Source: Neobacillus cucumis
GTDB lineage: Bacteria > Bacillota > Bacilli > Bacillales > Cytobacillaceae
Direction: 5' to 3'
DNA: 64,000 bases
NCBI RefSeq assembly: GCF_002860255.1
Contig: NZ_PGVE01000028.1
Location: 186,001-250,000, forward strand
Shown here piece after piece: positions 25,338 through 32,980 of this stretch. Made by a program: the position numbers and the translations under genes. Below the pieces are notes generated by a model, which worked only from the letters and a program-made list of their open reading frames with translations, had not been told where the DNA came from and searched no databases. Within the stretch, counting starts at the first letter, position 1. Every line of letters begins with the position of its first letter.

Positions 25338-25366
25338 ATTATATATTTCTCTATAATAAAAGTCAA
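25338..25366 (-). promoter_or_regulatory. SigA promoter of the proS leader
   Basis: TTGACT (25366-25361), 17-base spacer, TATAAT (25343-25338) on the minus strand. Confidence 0.85.
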
Positions 25367-25424
25367 ATATATTATGGATTATTTTACACTGTGAACCAAA
25401 TTCAGGACAAAAAGGGGTGCTCGA

Positions 25425-25568
25425 ATGACCAAAGATAAGGATGAGTTTGAAAAGGAAGAAGTAGAAAAAGAGATTTTACTCGAATACATGAAACTCCAAA
25501 ATGAAGCCCTTAAAAGAATCTATAAAAATACATTAGATAAAAACAAAGAAAAGTATGAAGAGTCATAA
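25425..25568 (+). CDS. 47-residue acidic/basic helical small protein
   Basis: A short gene not assigned to a family: it begins MTKDKDEFEKEEVEKEILLE and ends KNKEKYEES. It is almost wholly charged and helical, without signal peptide or cysteine. AAGGGGTG lies 6 bases before ATG, and the frame is open only at this length, supporting translation. It lies between the proS promoter (divergent) and the cupredoxin gene 102 bases downstream. Confidence 0.72.
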   Translation: MTKDKDEFEKEEVEKEILLEYMKLQNEALKRIYKNTLDKNKEKYEES

Positions 25569-25670
25569 AACGTTCATATAAATCACGGAATATACAAATT
25601 TTCAGCCATTATTTATATTTATAATACTCTTATGTTGCTTACTAAAAATGCACATAAGAGGAGAAGAAAC

Positions 25671-26555
25671 ATGAATCTATTTTTGATGATTTCAGCCGCC
25701 TTTGTCTCCTTCGGCACAGGCTATTCCATTTATCTTCTATACCGTAATAAAAACAAATTGAACAATACTCCGGGAATCTTGATTAGTATGGTAATTGCTG
25801 TCATCACTGGTTTACTTGCTGGAAGTATCATGGGGATTATATCTGGCGAGACCTTTTTGACTGTAGGAATCAGCATGATCACTGGGTTTGTGGTGGGTTT
25901 TTTGGCCGGCCATCCGGCCGGGATCTTATCAATATTAATGGGATCCATCTCTGGGTTAATTGGCGGGATTAATGGGGCCATTCTTGGTCTATTCCTACAA
26001 TATATCAACCCAACGATTTTGCTGGGAATCTTATTAGGATTTTACATTGTCATCATCGGCTTTGTCATCATTTATATTCAAGTAGCAACGAACAACCATT
26101 TTTCAATCAACACAGAAGAACTTTCACCTTTTGCTATTATCGCAGGAGGCATAGTCCTTGTTTCATTATTCTTATTTATGTACAGCAGTGATATCGTAAA
26201 GATTCCAGGTAAAAACGATACAACTCAAGCACAAGCAGCAAGTAGTCAAGTGGCGGCTGCAACGGAAGTAAATGTAACTGGAGAGAGTTCACCACGAGTT
26301 AAACTGCTTGTGAACAATAACGGGTATACTCCAAATGTAATCCGGGTCAAAAAAGGCGTTCCCGTTAAACTTGAAATTACTAATCCGTTAGATAGTAGCA
26401 GCTGCTTATCAACCTTCATGATCCCGGATTTCAATATTAATCAGATACCCCTTAAAACAGGTATAACGGAATTATCTTTTACCCCTGATAAAACGGGCGA
26501 ATATACCTTTAGCTGTGGAATGAAGATGTTCACAGGGAAAATCATTGTCGAGTAA
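25671..26555 (+). CDS. Membrane protein with C-terminal cupredoxin domain
   Basis: A 294-residue protein. The first 175 or so residues form several Gly-rich membrane helices (LISMVIAVITGLLAGSIMG, and similar). A Ser/Ala/Gln linker follows, then at about 208-294 a plastocyanin-like cupredoxin fold on the outer face. Likely copper ligands are the Cys in SSCLSTF and the Cys and Met in SCGMKM; this Cys/Cys/Met set is found in envelope cupredoxin_1 proteins. It could hold or pass copper, but the partner is unknown. ATG 25671 follows AGGAGAAG; the ATG at 25632 has no such site. Confidence 0.85.
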   Translation: MNLFLMISAAFVSFGTGYSIYLLYRNKNKLNNTPGILISMVIAVITGLLAGSIMGIISGETFLTVGISMITGFVVGFLAGHPAGILSILMGSISGLIGGINGAILGLFLQYINPTILLGILLGFYIVIIGFVIIYIQVATNNHFSINTEELSPFAIIAGGIVLVSLFLFMYSSDIVKIPGKNDTTQAQAASSQVAAATEVNVTGESSPRVKLLVNNNGYTPNVIRVKKGVPVKLEITNPLDSSSCLSTFMIPDFNINQIPLKTGITELSFTPDKTGEYTFSCGMKMFTGKIIVE

Positions 26556-26633
26556 GTAATAAAAGCTGAGGAGCCGAAACTTTGCGTGTCTAAACCTATA
26601 AAAAGTTTTATTCTATCATTTTCTTAAACACCA

Positions 26634-26667
26634 AAAAGCACACGGAGTCTTGACACGTGTGCTTTTG
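26634..26667. terminator. Bidirectional terminator, cupredoxin/PepSY genes
   Basis: AAAAGCACACG and CGTGTGCTTTT arms, 11 bp, lie between convergent genes. Confidence 0.88.
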
Positions 26668-26671
26668 TTAA

Positions 26672-27214
26672 TTAGATATCGGAAAACATATCAGTTTGGC
26701 GTTTTTTTCGTTTAGCTTCAGCACCTAGAACCTTAATCGATAAATAGATTCCAGTACCTGTTAATGCCATCACCTCAATAGCAATTAAATCAATTAACCA
26801 TTTAATATTGGTATTGCCAATTCTACCTTCGTGAAGACCACGGATGATCCCCATTGCCGAGGTTTGTCCCATACCTTCCCTAGTCATTCCAGCAGGAAAG
26901 TTTCCATTTCCGCCAAAATTTCCACGTCTTTGGAATTGTCCATTGCCATTAAATCTTTGAGTTTGATTACCATTTTGACCTTGTATTTGTCCAGCTGCTT
27001 GTCCGGAATTTTGGTTCATCCCTTGTCCTGCTTGTCCCTTATTAAATTGGCCTCTGTTAAATTGACCTTGCTGAAAATTCCCTTTGAATCCTTCTTGCTG
27101 TGTTTGTCCGATTAACCACGGTTCATTCATCAATAACCCGGTAATTGATTCCATAAAGATAAAAATCGATGCAATGAGACCAATCCATAAATGTGCTTTT
27201 CTTGTACTTTTCAT
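26672..27214 (-). CDS. PepSY-associated membrane protein with Q/N/G-rich loop
   Basis: A 180-residue protein. It has a first helix at about 9-28 in the PepSY_TM style (RKAHLWIGLIASIFIFMESITGLLM), a long extracytoplasmic low-complexity stretch (about 35-115) made of Gly, Gln, Asn and Phe repeats, and a second helix near 142-162. HLWIG and LHEGRIG are motifs of PepSY-associated transmembrane proteins. The role is unknown. A direct repeat like that in front of the macA-type exporter gene lies 66 bases upstream, so both may be controlled by the neighbouring response regulator. Confidence 0.8.
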   Translation of the reverse strand: MKSTRKAHLWIGLIASIFIFMESITGLLMNEPWLIGQTQQEGFKGNFQQGQFNRGQFNKGQAGQGMNQNSGQAAGQIQGQNGNQTQRFNGNGQFQRRGNFGGNGNFPAGMTREGMGQTSAMGIIRGLHEGRIGNTNIKWLIDLIAIEVMALTGTGIYLSIKVLGAEAKRKKRQTDMFSDI

Positions 27215-27279
27215 TTCTTTTTACTCCCTTCGGAAATCTTGAAACATGTTTAAATAGATAAGAACATTATGAAGAGGTT

Positions 27280-27297
27280 TCCTTAAGATTTTCTTAA
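27280..27297 (-). promoter_or_regulatory. Direct repeat, putative response-regulator site 1
   Basis: The 18-bp direct repeat TTAAGAA-N4-TTAAGGA on the minus strand has period 11, typical for OmpR/PhoB-family regulators. A near-identical site stands before the adaptor gene at 32410-32427. Confidence 0.45.
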
Positions 27298-27497
27298 ATT
27301 TTAGGCTCTTTTAAATTTGGCTGTTGATTTCCGCTCCAGGCGCTCGCTTTCCGCGGGCGTGCCGGGGAGCCTCCTCGGCACATTATCGCCTGCGGGGTCT
27401 CCCCTGCCCCGTACTCCCGCAGGAGTCGAGCGCCTTCCGCTCCAATCAACAGAGTATAAAAAAACAACGTTATCGTTTAAAAGAGCCAAAATTTAAG
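27293..27497. repeat. MITE-like palindromic element, 205 bp
   Basis: Terminal inverted repeats of about 22 bp (27293-27315 and 27476-27497, one base inserted), then inner inverted pairs CTGTTGATT/AATCAACAG (27321-27329, 27444-27452) and GGCGCTCG/CGAGCGCC. The centre is very GC-rich against an AT-rich background. I recall similar GC-rich intergenic palindromes scattered in Bacillaceae genomes. A 62-codon open frame inside it is not a gene. Confidence 0.85.
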
Positions 27498-27526
27498 AAG
27501 CCCCAAAAATTATTTTTGGGACTTCG
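27498..27526 (-). terminator. Hairpin at the end of the sensor kinase gene
   Basis: AAGTCCCAAAAA / TTTTTGGGGCTT on the minus strand, overlapping the stop codon. The T tract is weak, so confidence is limited. Confidence 0.5.
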
Positions 27527-28778
27527 GAAATGTGATTTCAATTTTTGTTCCTTTACCAAGGGTACTCTGAACCTTTGTTTTGCCATGATGCTTTTCTATA
27601 ATCCATTTGGCAATTGATAAACCTAGTCCTGTTCCCTCTACTCCTGTCCGGGATTTATCACTTTGATAGAAGCGATCAAAAATTTTCGGAATATCCTCTT
27701 CAGGAATCCCAATTCCCGTATCTGTTACTTTTAAGAATATAGAGGAATGACTCTGTGTGCAGGAAAGAGAGATTTCTCCTCCTTCTTTTGTATACTTAAT
27801 AGCATTATCCAATAGAATCACAATCAATTGATGGATTCTTTCTTTGTCTGCCAAAAACGTAACAGGTTCAACTGCCTCTAAACTTAAGGTTTTCTCCTGA
27901 TACAACGCGATATCTTCGAACTGTTGAATAATTTCTTTTAAAAGTTCATCCAATTGGAACGAAGATTTTTTCATTTCTATTTGATCAGAATCCGATCTGG
28001 CTAGTGTTAATAAATTGGTTACCAGTTTTGAAAGCCTTCTAGATTCCTTTGAAATAGTCGAGATATCTAAAATTTTATCCTGAATGGTTGCAGATGGTGA
28101 ACGAAACAGGATATCTGTTTTAGCTTGAATGACCGCCAATGGCGTTCTTAACTCATGCGATGCATCAGAGACAAATTCTTGCTGCTTTTGCCAAGATTTT
28201 TTAATAGGAACAAGTGCTCTTCCAGCCAAGAAATAACCTGAAACGACCGCACATACAATCCCTGCACCACAACCAATTAACATGATTAATAAAAGCCTGT
28301 CTAATAGTTCTTTTTCGGAGTCCACATTTCGAATCACTTGTACGGTTATTTTTCCAACTTGAGGCAATTCTGTCTTGAATGCGACATATCGAAAAGTAAA
28401 GTCCTCTACATCTACATCTTCTAACGTGCCGTATTTTTTCGGACGAATCAGTTTTTCATTATCTTGAAAAAGCTCGGTTCCTCGATTTTCCTCAGCCAAA
28501 AGCTGCCCTTTTTCATCCCAGATTAACATAATAATTCGAGGATCTCTTCGCATAATTTTTGGTTCTGAATTTGTATCCCCATCATGATCCCCCACTTGAT
28601 TATTCTCTGGACCGATGGGCCTTTGAAAATGATCGACAGATTCTAATAATGATTGGTTAACATCTTGATATAGTTTATTATCAGTATAAAAATAAATAAT
28701 GCTTCCTAGAATACTGATTAAAACAATAAAAACAATAGAATTGATCAAAGTAAGTCTAATATGTGTTTGACGAAACAT
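27510..28778 (-). CDS. Membrane sensor histidine kinase
   Basis: A 422-residue sensor kinase with two membrane helices (about 11-31 and 162-185) enclosing an extracytoplasmic sensor of about 130 residues, rich in acidic residues. The phospho-acceptor is His208 in VSDASHELRTPLAV, followed by N box, DTGIGIPEED, F box and GTGLGLSI. It overlaps nothing but lies 8 bases after the response regulator, its partner. Downstream of an efflux exporter and beside PepSY, it fits an envelope or antimicrobial stress sensor. Confidence 0.93.
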   Translation of the reverse strand: MFRQTHIRLTLINSIVFIVLISILGSIIYFYTDNKLYQDVNQSLLESVDHFQRPIGPENNQVGDHDGDTNSEPKIMRRDPRIIMLIWDEKGQLLAEENRGTELFQDNEKLIRPKKYGTLEDVDVEDFTFRYVAFKTELPQVGKITVQVIRNVDSEKELLDRLLLIMLIGCGAGIVCAVVSGYFLAGRALVPIKKSWQKQQEFVSDASHELRTPLAVIQAKTDILFRSPSATIQDKILDISTISKESRRLSKLVTNLLTLARSDSDQIEMKKSSFQLDELLKEIIQQFEDIALYQEKTLSLEAVEPVTFLADKERIHQLIVILLDNAIKYTKEGGEISLSCTQSHSSIFLKVTDTGIGIPEEDIPKIFDRFYQSDKSRTGVEGTGLGLSIAKWIIEKHHGKTKVQSTLGKGTKIEITFPKSQK

Positions 28779-28786
28779 AAGTGCCC

Positions 28787-29458
28787 CTATTCTTCATTCA
28801 GCATGTAGCCGACGCCGCGGATGGTCTTAATGTCAGAATGATAACCAGAGGGTTCAAGTTTTTTACGGAGATGGTGCATAAACACTTCAACAATTGCTAC
28901 CGTTGTATCTGAGTCGAATCCCCATACGCGGTCATAAATTTGTTCTTTTGTTAAAATAACCCCTTTATTTTGAATTAAATATTCAAGAAGTTCATATTGC
29001 TTGGCCGTGAGTTTAATGGAAACCCCATCCACTAAAATATCTCGTTCTTTTCCTAATAATTCAATCCCCCGATATTGAATGGTTTGGTTAGTTGTTAGGC
29101 TGCCAGTTCTCCTAAGTAATGCCCTGATTCGCGCCTTTAACTCAGCTGCCTGAAATGGTTTTACTAAATAATCATCACCGCCGCTGTCTAATCCTTTGAC
29201 ACGGTCTTCTAAAGAATCTCTTGCTGTTAGAAAAAGAACAGGAATCTTTAGTCCTTCCTTACGAATGGTCTGAAGCACCTCAAAGCCATCAATTTCAGGA
29301 ATCATCACATCCAAAACAATCGCATCATGGATATTTTGCATAGCTAAGAATAAGGCATCCTCCCCGTTTGACGCTTGATCAACTTCAAATTCATCCGACA
29401 ATAATTGAACGATTGATTCTAATAACGGAAGGTTATCTTCTACTACTAGTAAACGCAT
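28787..29458 (-). CDS. OmpR-family response regulator
   Basis: A 223-residue two-component regulator. The receiver domain has the acidic pair near Glu7/Asp8, the phospho-acceptor Asp50 in VLDVMIP, the Thr of FLTARDS and Lys in VKPF. The winged-helix DNA-binding domain (about 125-223) ends TIRGVGYML. Partner kinase follows 8 bases later. OmpR-type regulators bind direct repeats of period 11; two such repeats in this locus are proposed targets. Confidence 0.96.
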   Translation of the reverse strand: MRLLVVEDNLPLLESIVQLLSDEFEVDQASNGEDALFLAMQNIHDAIVLDVMIPEIDGFEVLQTIRKEGLKIPVLFLTARDSLEDRVKGLDSGGDDYLVKPFQAAELKARIRALLRRTGSLTTNQTIQYRGIELLGKERDILVDGVSIKLTAKQYELLEYLIQNKGVILTKEQIYDRVWGFDSDTTVAIVEVFMHHLRKKLEPSGYHSDIKTIRGVGYMLNEE

Positions 29459-29499
29459 CTAATCTCTCCTCAATACATATAATTCATACTATTATATAG

Positions 29500-29533
29500 G
29501 AAATAAAGCGGCCGCAACAATGACGATCCGCTT
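29500..29533 (-). terminator. Terminator between the exporter and the two-component genes
   Basis: Arms AAGCGG (29506-29511) and CCGCTT (29528-29533), followed by TTTATTTCC on the minus strand. Confidence 0.6.
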
Positions 29534-29543
29534 CTTTTCCAAA

Positions 29544-30710
29544 TTATTCATACCTTAAAGCTTGGATTGGATTTAATTTTGAAGCTTTATTCGCTGGGAA
29601 TACTCCAAATACCACTCCGACTATTAACGAGAACAAAAACGAGAATAAGATAACGGATGATGAGAAAGAAACACTTAGGCTAAATAGGGAAGAGACTAAT
29701 TCCCCTATGCCTAATCCTGATATAATCCCTATCAGTCCGCCGACACTGCTCAATACAACCGCTTCAATTAAGAACTGGATAAGGACATCTCTCCTTTTTG
29801 CTCCAATGGCTTTACGGATTCCAATTTCCTTTGTTCTTTCTGATACAGATACGAGCATGATATTCATGATACCTATTCCACCGACTAACAAGGAAATACT
29901 TGCAATCCCGCCAAGCATTAACGTCATGGTATCAGAGACAGAACTCATCGTGTCCATAACATCCTGTTGATTTGTTACACTATAAGAATCACTTTGATTT
30001 GGATACAGTGAGGCCATCTTCATTTCAACCTCATTCATGACATTATCCATCTGGTCTTCACTTTTACCCTGTAAATAAACTTGACTGATCGTAGTACTTC
30101 CGATTAAACGCTGGCCTGTGCTTAGTGGGACGATCACTGTATTGTCCCCGCCTTGTCCCATTGAGCTTCCCTTTGAAACTAGTACACCGACCACTTTATA
30201 GGAAGTTCCTTCAATTTGCAGATATTGACCAACGGGGTCTTCTGTTCCAAAAAAAGTAGTGGCCGTAGAAGAACCGATCACGGCAACTTTTTGCCTGTAT
30301 TCAATATCTAGGTCTGTGATAAAACGCCCGGCACTTACTTTCGTATCTCGCACCTGTGAATAGGCAGCATTCGTTCCAGTTAAGCTCACTTGTGAAGTTG
30401 TCCTATCCTTTTTAACATTTACCCGTCCAGAAACAACCGGCGAGATGGCTTTTACACCCTCTAATTTACTAAGTTCACTAATTTTATCCTCGGTTAATGC
30501 CACATCTGTACTAAATGTGCTTATGGTTAATAAATTGGTCCCTAATTGATTGATTTGACTCGTCACATTTTTTGTAGAACCTTGGGCAATGGAGACAAGA
30601 ACAATGACCGATGAAACTCCAATAATCATCCCAAGCATGGTAAGAACAGACCTTAATTTATTTCCTTTTATACTTTTAAGAGCCATTTTAATAGATTGCA
30701 AGATGCCCAA
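29544..30710 (-). CDS. MacB/YknZ-type ABC exporter permease (FtsX superfamily)
   Basis: A 388-residue permease with a first helix, a large extracytoplasmic MacB periplasmic-core domain and three C-terminal helices ([34 protein letters not shown] is the family signature near 270-305). This type moves peptides or toxins from the outer leaflet with the adaptor and ATPase. I start at TTG 30710: GGAGGTGA lies 5 bases upstream and the resulting start [21 protein letters not shown] fits relatives; ATG 30725 is weaker. The gene overlaps the ATPase gene end by 23 bases. Confidence 0.92.
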   Translation of the reverse strand: MGILQSIKMALKSIKGNKLRSVLTMLGMIIGVSSVIVLVSIAQGSTKNVTSQINQLGTNLLTISTFSTDVALTEDKISELSKLEGVKAISPVVSGRVNVKKDRTTSQVSLTGTNAAYSQVRDTKVSAGRFITDLDIEYRQKVAVIGSSTATTFFGTEDPVGQYLQIEGTSYKVVGVLVSKGSSMGQGGDNTVIVPLSTGQRLIGSTTISQVYLQGKSEDQMDNVMNEVEMKMASLYPNQSDSYSVTNQQDVMDTMSSVSDTMTLMLGGIASISLLVGGIGIMNIMLVSVSERTKEIGIRKAIGAKRRDVLIQFLIEAVVLSSVGGLIGIISGLGIGELVSSLFSLSVSFSSSVILFSFLFSLIVGVVFGVFPANKASKLNPIQALRYE

Positions 30711-31398
30711 TGAGTTCACCTCCATTTTCCTGTAATTGTCCATCTTGAATGCTGACCATTCTTTTTGCTTGTTTGGCAATGTCCAGGTCATGGGTAATTA
30801 GGATAATCGTATGGCCCAATTCATTTAATTGTTTCATAATCTGCATGATTTCCTTACTTGTTTTACTGTCAAGGGCTCCGGTTGGTTCATCGGCAAGTAG
30901 AATGGAAGGATTACCGGCAAGTGCCCTTGCAATAGCAACCCGCTGCTGCTGTCCACCTGAAAGCTGATTTGGCAAATGTCCCGCCCTTTCCTTTAATCCT
31001 ACTTTTTCTAATGCCTCGAGGGCTCTCTCCTTTCGTTCTTTTGAAGATAATCCTGCATATAATAACGGAAGTTCTACATTTTCGAACGCTGTTAATTTGG
31101 TTAATAGGTTAAAATTTTGGAAGATAAAGCCGATTTTTTGATTCCTGATGGTTGCTAATTCATTGTCATCCATTTTAAATATATCCTTACCATCAAGCAG
31201 ATACTTTCCCGACTGCGGCTTATCCAAACATCCAATCATATTCATTAATGTTGATTTACCAGAACCTGAAGGACCAATAATGGCCAAAAATTCTCCTTTT
31301 TCAATCTCAATGGAAACGTCATTTAACGCGTGGACGATTTCTCCGCCTAATTTATAGGCTTTCTTTAGATTACTAATTTGCATGATAGGTTTACCCAT
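30688..31398 (-). CDS. MacB/YknY-type ABC exporter ATPase
   Basis: A 236-residue ATP-binding protein of the LolD/MacB group. Walker A is GPSGSGKST near 43, the signature is [15 protein letters not shown], Walker B is [13 protein letters not shown], and the H-loop THD is present. The start codon overlaps the adaptor's stop (TAATG). With the adaptor and the FtsX permease it forms a YknXYZ-like three-part exporter, which in B. subtilis protects from the SdpC toxin. Confidence 0.95.
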   Translation of the reverse strand: MGKPIMQISNLKKAYKLGGEIVHALNDVSIEIEKGEFLAIIGPSGSGKSTLMNMIGCLDKPQSGKYLLDGKDIFKMDDNELATIRNQKIGFIFQNFNLLTKLTAFENVELPLLYAGLSSKERKERALEALEKVGLKERAGHLPNQLSGGQQQRVAIARALAGNPSILLADEPTGALDSKTSKEIMQIMKQLNELGHTIILITHDLDIAKQAKRMVSIQDGQLQENGGELIGHLAIY

Positions 31399-32351
31399 TA
31401 CTGTCCACTCCTTCCACTAAACTGTCCGGCACCACTGCTCCGATACATTGCTCTCATACTACCTGTACCTCCCATACCGCTAAATAAACTATTTCCTTGA
31501 GTTGAAGAAGTAGTTGAACTTGCTTTCGCTAATTTCGGCAGCTGAACAGTTTCTCCCTCTGAAAGGCCTTCCGTTATTTCTACATAATCTTCATTAGCAA
31601 TGCCAGTTTTAACTGTTTTCTTTGTAGGGTTTGAGGTGTCATCAGATGAAACGACATTGACATATTTTTTGTCATTTGATGATCGAACAGCATCAAGTGG
31701 AACATAAATGACGTTTTGTTTACTTTCTGTTAAGATACTTGCCTCGACAGTCATCCCTACTTTTAAGTTAGCAATTTTATCAATTGTAATCGTAACAGTA
31801 AAAGTAGAAATACCATTGGAAGCAGTACCTTCTTTAGAAATATTGGATACTTTCCCCGTATATTTTTCATCAGGGAATGCACTAACTTTTAAGTTTACCG
31901 TTTGCCCTTTTTGGATTTTAGAGATGTCAAGTTCATCAATTTGTACAGCTGTTTGCAGACTGCTATAGTCCGTTACATGAGCTACCACTTGCCCGGATGT
32001 AACGCCATCTCCTGCCGAAACGGATAATGTGGTAATTTTCCCGGTTGCAGTCGCTAGTATCGGGTCACTTCCATCTGTAAATGTAATGAGTTCATCCCCT
32101 TTATTGACCTGCTCCCCAGTCGTGACCAATACCTCATCAATCTCATCATTATTAAAGGTCGACATGATATCTTGACTAGTGACTGCCTGAACAGTTCCGG
32201 CGCCACTAATGTTTACATCTAAGGTGCCTTTTTTAGCAACAGCAGTCCGTACTTCAGATGTGGTCTCGGCACTCGTTTTTGCTGCATACCATTGATAACC
32301 AGCAATACTAATAACCACTGCAGCCACCGCTATTAAAATCCATTTTTTCAT
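31398..32351 (-). CDS. MacA/YknX-type membrane-fusion adaptor
   Basis: A 317-residue adaptor (HlyD/RND type) anchored by one N-terminal helix (about 4-20). The split lipoyl domain is seen as NKGDELITF and [22 protein letters not shown], followed by a beta-barrel ([15 protein letters not shown]) and a membrane-proximal domain with YVPLDAV. The short coiled coil fits a Gram-positive adaptor. The last 35 residues are rich in Ser, Gly, Gln and Met. It heads the exporter operon and has a possible response-regulator site 59 bases upstream. Confidence 0.93.
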   Translation of the reverse strand: MKKWILIAVAAVVISIAGYQWYAAKTSAETTSEVRTAVAKKGTLDVNISGAGTVQAVTSQDIMSTFNNDEIDEVLVTTGEQVNKGDELITFTDGSDPILATATGKITTLSVSAGDGVTSGQVVAHVTDYSSLQTAVQIDELDISKIQKGQTVNLKVSAFPDEKYTGKVSNISKEGTASNGISTFTVTITIDKIANLKVGMTVEASILTESKQNVIYVPLDAVRSSNDKKYVNVVSSDDTSNPTKKTVKTGIANEDYVEITEGLSEGETVQLPKLAKASSTTSSTQGNSLFSGMGGTGSMRAMYRSSGAGQFSGRSGQ

Positions 32352-32409
32352 TTGTGCTGACTCCTTTTCCCATACGGTTTCATTTGAATAAGCCTATTAT
32401 TATCTTTGT

Positions 32410-32427
32410 TTCTTAACTTTTCCTTAA
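32410..32427 (-). promoter_or_regulatory. Direct repeat, putative response-regulator site 2
   Basis: On the minus strand TTAAGGA-N4-TTAAGAA, period 11, with GATAAT five bases downstream as a possible -10. The match to the site before the PepSY gene supports control by the local OmpR-type regulator. A palindrome TTTCCTTAAAGGAAA (32419-32433) overlaps it. Confidence 0.5.
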
Positions 32428-32436
32428 AGGAAATCA

Positions 32437-32465
32437 TTGACTGAAAATTTCTTTTCACTTATAGT
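32437..32465 (+). promoter_or_regulatory. SigA promoter of marR
   Basis: TTGACT (32437-32442), 17-base spacer, TATAGT (32460-32465). Confidence 0.8.
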
Positions 32466-32477
32466 TAAACAAGTGAA

Positions 32478-32496
32478 TAGTTAAATAGTTTAACTA
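32478..32496. promoter_or_regulatory. Putative MarR operator
   Basis: TAGTTAAATAGTTTAACTA has 8-bp perfect arms around a 3-base centre and lies about 6 bases after the expected start point, so a bound repressor would block transcription. An earlier half site AGTTAAAC occurs at 32463-32470. Confidence 0.7.
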
Positions 32497-32515
32497 ATTT
32501 TGAGGAGGAAAAAAA

Positions 32516-32977
32516 ATGGAGCATCATCCTACAATTCAGGAGTTAATCGATCGTTATGTATCGGTCTCCTTTCGTGTTCATAAAAAAGCTGAAACGTTAA
32601 TTAAAGGGAAAATTGGAGATGATCTAACCAATGATCAGCACTACATACTTAGATACATTTCTCAGTCTGCAGAATGCACCTCGTCTGAATTGGCTGATGC
32701 TTTTGAAGTAAATAAAAGTGCCATTACCGCAATTATTAACCGAATGGCGGAAAGAGGGCTAATTGAGAGGACTCGAGATCAGAATGACAGACGGGTCGTT
32801 TATTTAACTCTAACAGAGGAAGGAAAAATGCTTTATCAGACCTGTCAGGAAAAGATTGAGCAACTAGTTGAGTCCATTATTACTCAATTTGAAGAGGTTG
32901 AAATTAAGAATTTTATTCATACTTACGAAAAACTTGCAGCTATATTAGACAAGAAAAGGGAAGAAATGGAGGAATAG
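32516..32977 (+). CDS. MarR family transcriptional regulator (YdgG-like)
   Basis: A 153-residue MarR-type regulator. The winged helix-turn-helix is seen in CTSSELADAFEVNKSAITAIINRMAERGLIERTRDQNDRR, with the conserved DxRxxxxxLT wing (DRRVVYLTLT). Dimerisation helices are at both ends. It sits 3 bases before an MMPL exporter gene; the pair matches B. subtilis ydgG-ydgH. A palindrome just downstream of its promoter suggests autoregulation and control of the exporter. Confidence 0.93.
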   Translation: MEHHPTIQELIDRYVSVSFRVHKKAETLIKGKIGDDLTNDQHYILRYISQSAECTSSELADAFEVNKSAITAIINRMAERGLIERTRDQNDRRVVYLTLTEEGKMLYQTCQEKIEQLVESIITQFEEVEIKNFIHTYEKLAAILDKKREEMEE

Positions 32978-32980
32978 TTT

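Noticed and set aside
27301..27489. 62-codon frame
   Set aside because: It lies wholly inside the palindromic element and has no ribosome site.
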